A stretch of DNA of 56,476 nucleotides from Selaginella moellendorffii (lineage: Eukaryota; Streptophyta; Lycopodiopsida; Selaginellales; Selaginellaceae): assembly GCF_000143415.4 (NCBI RefSeq), contig NW_003314468.1, forward strand, positions 1 to 56,476, read 5' to 3'. The stretch's first letter is position 1; each line of letters opens with the position of its first letter. The position numbers and the translations under genes were made by a program. The notes under the pieces are model-generated. The model was not told the origin of the DNA. It made no database searches and worked only from the letters and a program-made list of their open reading frames with translations. Below, piece after piece: positions 20,876-29,240 of the stretch.

Positions 20876-23800
20876 CTGAAATGAAATGCGTCAGCATAAA
20901 AAATGGTACAAGTCAATTTTACCATCTACAATATTAGCGAATGTTGCTCCCGATGGTCGTTGAGAGGGTTTTGGTCGAGGAAACGTGAAGGGCGGAAATA
21001 CTCTCCTCTGCAATGTGGGGTCAATCGCATCCGATGGGGTCAATCGCATCCGATGGCGTGTGGGCACATGCCATTTCAGCTGTAGACTCTGGTACAACTG
21101 GCTCAACAGTGGCATGGGGTGGTTCCGATGACGTGTGATCACACGCCATTTCAACTGGTGCCTCCGTTGGCAAAGTGGACATGACCGAACAGGCAGCAGG
21201 GGCGGTGTAGGGAGGTTCCAACGGCACGTAGTCAGACGATTGGGCACACGTTGAGTCCGTTGGAAATGAGGATACGACCGGCTCGGCGGCTGGGGCGGCC
21301 TCATGTGGGTCCAATGGCGCCTGGTCACCGTCAGTTGGATACGTGGACAAGATTGACTCAGTGGTATGGGCAGCATCAAGTGGAGCGTGGTCAGCTTGCT
21401 TGGCGTTGATATGGATAGTAGCCTCCACCAGCTCTGATGACTCTTGCAGCCAAGTAGAGTCCACTGGCGGATCCATATGCATGTCCAAATATCTCCCTTC
21501 GATTGAGATGGTATCCTCCCGTGCTACTAAAAACAAACTCATTAGCACATTGAATCGACTATACTGTATTTACCATCAACTGCTATTGAGGGACTAGGAC
21601 CGATATCACTTGAGCGCACTGCTGATTCTGAAGGATTGGACATACGTTTCGACCCTTGCTTGGCACTATCCTTCCTCGACACTAAAGGCTAGAGTTTGTA
21701 AATTCAACTGAATAATCTCTACTTACCATTTGCTCTGCGACCTACATGGACAATGTTAGAAATGGTAAAAGGTTAGGAATGGATGTATTATTATTTACCT
21801 GATGGTTTGTCTTGTATGACCTTCCTCCGCCGCTCTTTGGCCACCTCAGGCTGGCCATCGTCGTCATCATCGTCGTCGTCGTTATTGTGATCGTCACCAT
21901 TGTGAGGACCATCCAAGTCCTCTTCGTCCTCCTCTTCTTCGTCCTCCTCTTCTTTGTCCTCCTCTTCGTCCTTCTGCTCTTCCTGCTCATTATCTTTCTC
22001 TGGCTCCTCATCCCCCTCCTGCATTTCTTCCATAGGCTGCTCAGGCTGGATGGCTTGTTCTTCCAGGACCATCTTGGGAAAATCATCTGGCCGAGTCTCC
22101 ATCTCAAAATACAAGACATCCATAGCCTGTTTTAGTGCGTGACCTAGGACCGTATCCTCACCCGACTGTCTTAACATGGTTTCTGCACGTTCTTGCACCC
22201 TTCGAAGACGACGAGATGAGAAAAACGTGGCCCTGCCTTGAAAAGCATCCCTCATCCATTGTACCTCTCCATTGAGATTGGGGAAGGGGAGTCCGCCATA
22301 GGAATCTGAGTCATGAGGTGGTGACTGCCTGCTTTCACTCAGCCCTTGATCTGCAATGAATGGCATGAGCACACACGCCATAACCGCAAGGCATTACCTA
22401 TCATCTTTTCGTTGCCCTTCTTCCTTTTCGAATCAAACGCCTCTGATCTCGACGACTGTCCAACGTGCTTTCGCTTTTTATGACCACTGTCAGTTTGAGC
22501 TTGGCTGGTGCTTGCCTGTTTTGCCTTTGAAGAAGTTTCTCCTGCAAGGAATGGCATGAGACCACACGCCATTGCAAATATAATTTGTACCTCCTTTTTT
22601 CCTATTGCTTTTCTGTTTGTCCTTCTTCGATGCGCCACCAGTGCGCTTTTCAGTCCTCGTGTCTGAATATTCACAACGATCTATAATCAAAATGGCGTGA
22701 GGCCTCACGTGACCTTACCTTGTGCAGGTTGTGAGCTCGGCCCAACATGGGTATCTTCAACAGTAGCTGTTAACGCCATTTCAGCATCTGGGGGTGGCCA
22801 CGCTCCTGCATACAGAGCTTGTGAGATAACATTTAAACTTAAAGTGCGTACTCACCAGGTTCGCAGAGAAGATACTGTTTTTCTTTGGCAACTGTAATTA
22901 TATGCTCCATTGAAGTCACCTCTTCAATGGAGTTTGTCACCGCAACACACGGGACACCCTTGAGTAGTGCGGCTCGAAAGAATAGTCCGCCGCAGTTGTA
23001 CTCGACAACGCATTTGCCCTTGGAGTCGGAAGCAGGTGACCCACCCGCTATTGCGTTGAAGACCCAGCTGAGCATTTCCCATGCTGCACCTGGAGCTTTC
23101 TTTGGATTCGAAAGCTCCATAGCCGTCTTCAGTTCCTCAGGCATGGGTAAATTGACCTCCCTCAGGTCAATTCGATTGGCCTTGTCGAACGAAGCTGGGA
23201 AGTCACTCCAGTCCCACTCTACTGTAGGACCAATAACAAGGGCGAGTGTGAAGATGCGGACATTCGTCGGTATCTTCTTCTTAGCCATTATCCCATGGAT
23301 CTCCCGCATCTCCTTGCCTTTCAACTGAGCCTTCACCTCGTTCAAGGCCTTCCAGAACTTGTGATAGGATTCGGAGTCGTAGATCATATAGTGGACTGAA
23401 GATTCCACCTCCGCAAGTCCCACCATTAAGTCAATGATGGAGCTGACTTCGTCTGCATGAGTGATCTCCTCGTTTGTGAAGTCCATCACACAAAAGATGT
23501 TCTTGACCTGCTCATCTCCGTGGGAAACGATGCTCCTCCACCTTTGATCCTCATCCGAATTCAAGTATACCCAGTAAGGTTCTCGATAGGCCTCTACTGC
23601 GGGGTCGAGCTGTTTCTGAAGCCGGCGGTCGACATCAATCTTAATGAAATTTGGATACTGATCCAACTTCTCAGCTTTACTTTTCGTGGCATCCCGCAGC
23701 AGATCGATGAACTTGGGGGCCCCCTTCACGTACTCGTCGATGTCTTCATTTGACAACTCCAGCGCTTCCATCATCTCTTGCGTGGTGTCGATGCTCACCC

Positions 23801-25652
23801 TCTCCACGGCCACTTGCTCGAAGATCCAATCCTTCAATAGCGCACGAGCTCTCAGAGTCGTGCACAAGTCCTCGTATGTCACAATATGGCCGGGAGTCAT
23901 TTTGGTCTTGTTGAAGACAACCTCACCACGTAGAAGAGCATTAGCCACTGTCAGAAGGTCGTCGTCGTCTAGAGACCGCGAGAAACGCAAGGCGTTGAGC
24001 TTCAAATCATTGGGCTTCCGGCCGTCCTCCACACCCATTGAGTTTGGCAACTCCCCGTCATAGTACCTCCTCAGCACATCTACCCATTTGTCAAAAACAA
24101 CTTTTGTCGCGAGTAGAATGTTATGGATGCTGAGTGTGTTATTGACCCCCAGTGTTTTCGAGAGAAAACTCGAGAATTCCTGCAATGGAAATGGCGTGAG
24201 GCCACATGCTATGCCACATACAACGAGGCTTACCTGCCAGGCGCTAGTTGCTAGTGCACGTCCTTGTCCTGGTTTTTGTGGCTTCTTCAGTTGAACCCAG
24301 AGCTTCCGTGTTCGTGCCAATGTCTCGTGCAGACCCGATTTGTAGCACGTTTCTTGCTTGACATTCTGCGCGTGGGAGATGTATATGATAGATCGGAGGG
24401 GCGAGTTGCCTTTTATCAGGCGGACAACTCTTGTCTTGAAGACTTTCTTCACCTCCTCGCCCACCATAATATCCACAACTATCTCTTGCATCGCCAAGCT
24501 AGAATGCTGCCCGGAGACGGCATAGAACCGGATGTTCTGATCATCCAACACCTTCCTATTGATCAAGTCTGGAAACCTCATCTCGCCCTTCATTTTTTGG
24601 TAGTAGGGGATCACGTCTACAATGTCGGGTGTTACTGGACTTGCCAGCATCTTCTGCTTCAATTTCTCCACCCACTCATCAGATACTAGCCTGTGGTTGT
24701 ATTTGCTTTGGATGTCGATACGGCTCACGTCGATTGTATATACTTTGTTGGAATAGTAATAAGTACTATTATCTGCGACGATTTTTGCTGCCTCTTCTTG
24801 CTCTTTCTGCTCTTTGCGGCTCTTCTTTTTGGTGGGTGTAGTGTTCGAACCCGAGGCAATGGCATCACTGAGTAGCTTCTTTTTTGGAGCAGGAGAGTCA
24901 GACGTCGGCTTGAGCTTGACCACCCTTTTCTGCTTCGAGGTAGTTTCCAAATCGACCCCCTTCCCCTTTGCTTCGCGAACTGGAGTCACTCTCAACGGCT
25001 CAATGTTGGAATATAGTTTTTGAACATCGCCGTAGGTGAGGTCCGTGGATTCCATGTGATCTTCATAGACCCGCAGCATCTTTGAAATTGTGGGCCTCCT
25101 GGACAACCTCTCCCTAGCTCCCTCTAGGAATTCCTCATAGCCGCTGCCCCCCTCCGGGAAGCTGCTAGGATGTGCAAGGTGGATCTTGAAGGCAGACGCT
25201 GTCTCTACCACAAGTGCCAGTCCATATTCTTGCATGGAACTGCATGGAGTGTCTGTCACTTGGATGAGGATCCCCATGCATTCTTTTCTTCCACCATCTG
25301 TGTTGTACAGCCTCAGATCCTCGCCTTCCATCCCGAAAGTCCAACTGGTGAGCTCCTCCCCCTTCTCTGCATCCACATTGACAGTGGCTGGAAGAAGAAC
25401 GCAATTCCTCGCCTGTTCAGAAATGCACAACAATTTGAGCTGACAGATGAAAAGCTAGTAGCTGGAAATAACGTGAGGCCACACGCCATTCACCACTGCA
25501 TCAGATGTCTTGAGGCTGCATCCTAAGATGGCGTGAGGCTACACGCCATCTGTAACCGGACTGCACTCGAGAGCCCAATCGGTGCATGCCAATGTTGCTA
25601 CTGAATGGCATGTGGCCTCATGCCATTTTCTACTTGGCCTAAAAGACTTACC
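20013..25652 (-). CDS. Element-borne multi-exon gene: ParB-like domain, linker, C-terminal FCP1/HAD phosphatase domain
   Basis: Exons inferred in transcript order, with frame kept: up to 25652; 25557-25600; 24234-25439; 22856-24179; 22719-22805; 22591-22680; 22398-22541; 21799-22350; 21727-21741; 21574-21681; 21096-21526; 20923-21007; 20013-20875 (at least 1,650 residues; start codon not found). A ParB/sulfiredoxin-like domain is suggested at 24745-24400 (KVYTIDVSRIDI, then FYAVSGQHSSLAMQEI, resembling the ParB GxHR-xxA box). At 23015-22900, CVVEYNCGGLFFRAALLKG recalls the motif I region of a methyltransferase but is degenerate. Basic clusters (HKKRKH, KRKKG) and a run of about 40 acidic residues follow. 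The C-terminal domain has the FCP1 features YCIVFDLNGVLFSHE, LGVWTSMM and ILIIDDSPIK. FCP1-type enzymes dephosphorylate RNA polymerase II tails and other proteins. That one gene spans all exons is an inference from phase continuity. Two adjacent genes remain possible. Confidence 0.6.
21008..21095 (-). other. Possible intron with palindrome copy and 19-bp direct repeat
   Basis: GTACCAG at 21095 downwards to TTGCAG at 21008. Splicing keeps the frame from PVVP-like sequence into RRVFPPFTFPRPKP. Left unspliced, the duplicated GATGCGATTGACCCCATCG would cause a stop. The palindrome copy is at 21053-21074. Confidence 0.5.
21053..21074. repeat. 22-bp palindrome copy 1
   Basis: ATGGCGTGTGG followed by GCACATGCCAT, two changes from a perfect palindrome. 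Confidence 0.8.
21128..21149. repeat. 22-bp palindrome copy 2 (apparently exonic)
   Basis: ATGACGTGTGA followed by TCACACGCCAT. If exonic it encodes EMACDHTSS on the minus strand. Confidence 0.75.
22360..22381. repeat. 22-bp palindrome copy 3, in intron 22351-22397
   Basis: ATGGCATGAGC followed by ACACACGCCAT. The 47-bp intron (minus strand, GTAATG to TTGCAG) has the palindrome 9 bp from its 3' end. Confidence 0.85.
22551..22572. repeat. 22-bp palindrome copy 4, in intron 22542-22590
   Basis: ATGGCATGAGA followed by CCACACGCCAT. The 49-bp intron (GTACAA to TTGCAG on the minus strand) again has the palindrome 9 bp from the acceptor. Confidence 0.85.
22692..22713. repeat. 22-bp palindrome copy 5, in intron 22681-22718
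   Basis: ATGGCGTGAGG followed by CCTCACGTGAC. The inferred intron is only 38 bp (GTAAGG to TTATAG), so the palindrome makes up most of it. Confidence 0.8.
24191..24212. repeat. 22-bp palindrome copy 6, in stop-free 54-bp intron 24180-24233
   Basis: ATGGCGTGAGG followed by CCACATGCTAT. The inferred intron (GTAAGC to TTGCAG, minus strand) is 54 bp with no in-frame stop, so the reading frame runs through it as VSLVVCGIACGLTPFPLQ. Confidence 0.85.
25468..25489. repeat. 22-bp palindrome copy 7, in intron 25440-25556
   Basis: ATAACGTGAGG followed by CCACACGCCAT. It shares a 117-bp inferred intron with copy 8. Confidence 0.8.
25528..25549. repeat. 22-bp palindrome copy 8, in intron 25440-25556
   Basis: ATGGCGTGAGG followed by CTACACGCCAT, a nearly perfect palindrome. 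A CTTAGGATGCAG sequence just downstream on the minus strand could be a second acceptor. Confidence 0.85.
25605..25626. repeat. 22-bp palindrome copy 9, in intron 25601-25651
   Basis: ATGGCATGTGG followed by CCTCATGCCAT. The 51-bp intron (GTAAGT to ATTCAG, minus strand) has the palindrome only 4 bp before its 3' end. Confidence 0.85.
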
Positions 25653-25744
25653 ATTTGAAGTCGAATGGAGGCGTGACAACTGGACTCGCTGGCGAATGTG
25701 CACTGTGTGTGCAGCGGATCGTAGCAGCAAGGCTACTCTGCCAC

Positions 25745-26090
25745 TTACAGTTGGAGAGTGGCGCTGAAATCTCCCGGGACGCCAAGTGGGCTGCGTGTGG
25801 GTGGCGGAGTGGGCGGCGGAGTTGGCGGCGAAGTTACAAACTGGGTGTGTCTTGAAGTGGACGCCGATGCACACGAGCGCGATGCGAGCGCGAGTGTGAT
25901 GCAAGCGCGAGTGGACGCCGATGCACACGAGAAACCTGTAGAGAAGTGGGAGCGCGAGTGGGAGCGCGATGCGAGCGCGAGTGTGCGAGCGCGAGTACGA
26001 AGCAAAATGCAAAACCTAACCTCACACGCGCGAAATGTCACGACGGTTGGTAATCCCGCCATGTCATCATTTCTCGGACTTGGGCGCCAC
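25745..26090 (-). other. Upstream region or 5' exon of the minus-strand gene, with minisatellite
   Basis: The frame of the exon ending at 25652 stays open up to about 26012 without a clear ATG. An ATG in another frame is at 26060-26062. Part of the region (25867-25995) is a GCGAGCGCGAGTG-type repeat with GGACGCCGATGCACACGAG units. It is likely promoter and 5' leader, with an uncertain start. Confidence 0.35.
25867..25995. repeat. GCGAGCGCGAGT minisatellite
   Basis: Irregular tandem copies of GCGATGCGAGCGCGAGTG and GGACGCCGATGCACACGAG. A related GCGAGCGGC repeat is at 28560-28680, upstream of the plus-strand gene, so the two element genes have similar GC-rich repeats near their starts. Confidence 0.6.
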
Positions 26091-26394
26091 CATTAATTTC
26101 TGGATCGGCGTGCGCATGCGTGAAATCCAAAAGAAATCCGCAACGTCATCATTCCTCAGACTGCATGCACGCGAAATCCAAAAGAAAGATCATGATTGGG
26201 ATATCATTTAATACCCTCGCTATATTTATACCATGCATGATTGGATATTCCAAAGCATCTTGTATTTCCAAAAATGCCAGATGTTCAGCTAAATAAATTG
26301 TCAGAGGATGACGTTCAAGCATGTGGGCTCATGCAATTTTGATCCCAAAAAATGCACCAAAAAATGCTCGGCGTCATCTGGCGTTATCTCTTGA

Positions 26395-26416
26395 ATGGCG
26401 TGGGGCCGCATGCCAT
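26395..26416. repeat. 22-bp palindrome copy 10
   Basis: ATGGCGTGGGG followed by CCGCATGCCAT. It lies in unit A of the tandem duplication. Confidence 0.8.
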
Positions 26417-26587
26417 TTTCAGGAGCATATAGGAGTATATTCCTAGAATATTCTGACACGCGCGAGATTGTTTTGAGTTTCCTGAAGATCCAACCGTTAG
26501 ATCACAACTAGATTTTACAGAATGGTATACAATGTCCTTCTTGATGACTCTGCAAAGAAGCATCTCGATCGGACAGCACAGAGACCA

Positions 26588-26699
26588 NNNNNNNNNNNNN
26601 NNNNNNNNNNNNNNNNNNNNNNNNNNNNNNNNNNNNNNNNNNNNNNNNNNNNNNNNNNNNNNNNNNNNNNNNNNNNNNNNNNNNNNNNNNNNNNNNNNN
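26588..26699. other. Assembly gap (112 N)
   Basis: All Ns. Unit B of the tandem duplication has a matching segment at about 27428-27540, which suggests what is missing and that the gap is close to true size. Confidence 0.95.
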
Positions 26700-27119
26700 T
26701 CACAATCAGATGCGGGATCACAAGAAACCAACTTCACTAACTCTGGTTTCACCAAGATCTACGTAAGGAGTTATGAAATGAAAGGACCCTCTCTATTGAA
26801 ATGTGTTTATGGTCCTAGGGGCATTGTGACATATCCAAGGATTTTGCATCAAGTTCTGTATTTGCATGTTTATCAAGCTACTGAATTGCTAAACCCTAAA
26901 CATGTGGCAAATGCTGCGTGAAGAAAGATGCCCTTTCTGGGCAAATGCTGTAAGAGGCAGATGCCGAGCAGATGTATCTCAGGCTAGTGAAGGGGACAAA
27001 CGAAAGCTAGCAACCAAAGGAATGTAAGTAGGGCATGTGTTTGTAAGTTTAAAAATGCCTCAACCACTTAAATTCCCAAGTAAATAAAGCTGTTTCTATT
27101 TTTGGTACAGGTAAACTTT

Positions 27120-27216
27120 ATAGCGTGTGGGCTCATGCAATTTTGAACCCAAAAATGCACCAAAAAATGCTCGACTAGCATTATTCTTTGAATGGCGTGT
27201 GGCCTTATATTGCCAT
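27120..27216. repeat. Two degenerate palindrome copies of unit B
   Basis: ATAGCGTGTGG followed by GCTCATGCAAT at 27120-27141. ATGGCGTGTGG followed by CCTTATATTGCCAT, with a 3-bp insertion, at 27192-27216. Confidence 0.65.
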
Positions 27217-27730
27217 AAATGACACAGCATAATTATTCCTTTACACGGCGAATAATCTTGGAGCACATAGGAGTATATTCCTAGAATATTCTAACACGCG
27301 CGAGATTGTTTTGAGTTTCCTGGAGATCCAACCGTTAGATCGCAACCAGATTTTACAGAATGGTATACAATGTCCTTCTTGATGACCCTGCAAAGAAGCA
27401 TCTCGATCGGACACCACATGAGACCACACGAGCCTTACAATGTTTCAGGGGCATTTGCCATAGATCCGACCGTTATTTTGCTCCAAGATTCTATAGTTTG
27501 GTGTGCATTGACCTTTCCATCGACACTGCAAAGGGACATCACAATCAGATGCGGGATCACAAGAAACCAACTTCACTAACTCTGGTTTCACCAAGATCTA
27601 ACGTAAGGAGTTATGAAATGAAAGGACCCTCTCTATTGAAATGTGTTTATGGTCCTAGGGGCATTGTGACATATCAAAGGATTTTGCATCAAGTTCTGTA
27701 TTTGCATGTTTATCAAGCTACTGAATTGCT

Positions 27731-27760
27731 AAACCCTAAACCCTAAACCCTAACCCTAAA
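27731..27760. repeat. Interstitial telomere-type repeat (CCCTAAA)
   Basis: Four consecutive CCCTAAA-type units (one is CCCTAA) in unit B, whereas unit A has only one and a half at about 26891. CCCTAAA is the plant telomere repeat. The array expanded inside the element after the duplication. Confidence 0.9.
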
Positions 27761-28096
27761 CATGTGGCAAATGCTGCGTGAAGAAAGATGCCCTTTCTGG
27801 GCAAATGCTGTAAGAGGCAGATGCCGAGCAGATGTATCTCAGGCTAGCGAAGGGGACAAACGAAAGCTAGCTATAAACATGACGGGATGCAAATAGATTA
27901 CTAGGCTAGTCCTGCGAAAATCAAAAACCATAATTGAAAACATTGAAAATGCAAAAAGAAAGGTTTATAATATTTTTGAATTTTAAGCAACCAAAGGAAT
28001 GTAAGTAGGGCATGTGTTTGTAAGTTTAAAAATGCCTCAGCCATATAAATTCCCAAGTAAATAAAGCTGTTTCTATTTTTGGTACAGGTAAACTTT

Positions 28097-28193
28097 ATAG
28101 CGTGTGGGCTCATGCAATTTTGAACCCAAAAATGCACCAAAAGATGCTCGACTAGCATTATTCTTTGAATGGCATGTGGCCTTATATTGCCAT
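28097..28193. repeat. Two degenerate palindrome copies of partial unit C
   Basis: 28097-28118 matches 27120-27141. 28169-28193 matches 27192-27216, including the inserted TAT. Confidence 0.65.
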
Positions 28194-28559
28194 AAATGGA
28201 CGTACACACACAGCATAATTATTCCTTTACACGGCGAATAATCTTGGCGCGGATCGCTGACATGGCATGGCAAAGTTCGAATCACTGACATGGCACAGCT
28301 GGATCGAGGCAAGGACATGATGTGACAAAGTTCAACCTCCGACAGCAAAGTCTAGAAGCTACTCAGTTTGAAATTTGTCAGAGGAATCATAAGATCTGGT
28401 TTGTCAGAGGATTTGATGTGACGTTCAAGCGTGTGTTATTTTTGAATTCTCGAACTCATTCCTAGGTCTATCATTTTTGTGCGCCGTGTTCTTGGTTCCG
28501 CTGAGCGCAGTGAGCGCTGCTTGTGTAAGCGGCGTTGTGAGCTGTGGTTTATGCGTCTA

Positions 28560-28690
28560 CAAGCGGTTGCGGCATTGCGAGCGGCAGTTTATGCGAGTGG
28601 CAGTTTGTGCGAGCGGCGCTACGAGCAGTTGCGGTGTTGCGAGCGGCGCTACGAGTAGTTGCGGTGTTGCGAGAGGCACTGTCTTTGGTG
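28560..28690. repeat. GC-rich minisatellite upstream of the transposase-like gene
   Basis: GCGAGCGGCGCTACGAG and AGTTGCGGTGTT alternate with a period of about 30 bp, preceded by diverged GCGGCAGTTTATGCGAG units. Confidence 0.7.
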
Positions 28691-28771
28691 TGGCTACCGC
28701 TTCCTCTTGATATTCGGCACTTGTGCTTCCTGGTATGTTCACCATGGAATGGTTTAGGACCACATTTAGAA

Positions 28772-28793
28772 ATGGCATGAGGCCACATGCCAT
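28772..28793. repeat. 22-bp palindrome copy 13
   Basis: ATGGCATGAGG followed by CCACATGCCAT. Confidence 0.85.
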
Positions 28794-28869
28794 CTTGGGC
28801 CCTTGCAATTTCATGGCTAGCGTATTGTCATGTATGTTTTTACTTGCCTGCAGCTGTGTGTATATCAAG

Positions 28870-29061
28870 ATGGCATGAGGCCTCATGCCATCTTTGGCCC
28901 CTACTAGCCTATTGCCATATTCCGTTTGCCTTGCTGCAACTGTATATATTTTTGTATGGGTGACGAGTCACGCACACAAAAATATATACAGTTGCAGCAA
29001 GGCAAAAGGAATATAGCAACAGGCTAGCAGGGGCCAAAGATAGCGTGAGGCCTCATGCCAT
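28870..29061. repeat. Long inverted repeat (arms of about 86 bp, 20-bp loop) upstream of the plus-strand gene
   Basis: The left arm is 28870-28955 and the right arm 28976-29061. Complementary blocks include CTTTGGCCCCTA versus CAGGGGCCAAAG and TTGCCTTGCTGCAACTGTAT versus ATACAGTTGCAGCAAGGCAA. Each arm ends in a palindrome copy (28870-28891 perfect; 29040-29061). The loop itself contains GTGAC-GA-GTCAC. Transcripts across it could form a hairpin of about 190 nt. Confidence 0.9.
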
Positions 29062-29097
29062 TAGTGGTACCACTAATGGCATGAGGCCTCATGCCAA
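29040..29097. repeat. Inverted palindrome pair with perfect 40-bp self-complementary centre
   Basis: The right arm of the hairpin and a further copy at 29076-29097 meet head to head around GGTACC, giving GGCCTCATGCCATTAGTGG and its exact reverse complement. Another copy follows at 29146-29167. Confidence 0.9.
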
Positions 29098-29145
29098 TTT
29101 TGTGAATGCGAAATTTCACGTGGGTGTCAATAGCATGTTTGAATA

Positions 29146-29167
29146 ATGGCATGTGGCCTCATGCTAT
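29146..29167. repeat. 22-bp palindrome copy upstream of the gene start
   Basis: ATGGCATGTGG followed by CCTCATGCTAT. It lies 74 bp before the ATG at 29241, probably in the 5' leader. Confidence 0.8.
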
Positions 29168-29240
29168 TTGGTATGTTATGATTTAGGCCATTCTCCAATC
29201 ATTTTTTGTATGGTCTTAACTTCTTTTCTGCACTTTCAGA

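Larger units (their letters stand above)
26317..28250. repeat. Tandem duplication: unit A (26317-27113), unit B (27120-28091), partial unit C (28097-28250)
   Basis: ATTTTGAACCCAAAAATGCA and the following palindrome recur at 27138 and 28115, with a diverged copy at 26334. ATTCTAGAATATTCT-type sequence, CCGTTAGATC, GAATGGTATACAATGTCCTT and GGCATTGTGACATATC recur in units A and B. Unit B has extra segments (27870-27990). No protein-coding family was recognised in either unit. Confidence 0.8.

Noticed and set aside
21812-22135. A hydrophobic plus-strand open frame rich in Val, Leu and Phe
   Set aside because: It is the complement of the acidic Glu/Asp tract of the minus-strand gene.
27360-27746. 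A 128-codon open frame in unit B as a gene
   Set aside because: No recognisable domain and no splice context. The paralogous unit A is interrupted by the gap, so it cannot be tested.
28870-29061. The hairpin as a transcription terminator
   Set aside because: Intrinsic terminators are not a plant nuclear feature. The arms are long and lie upstream of a gene.
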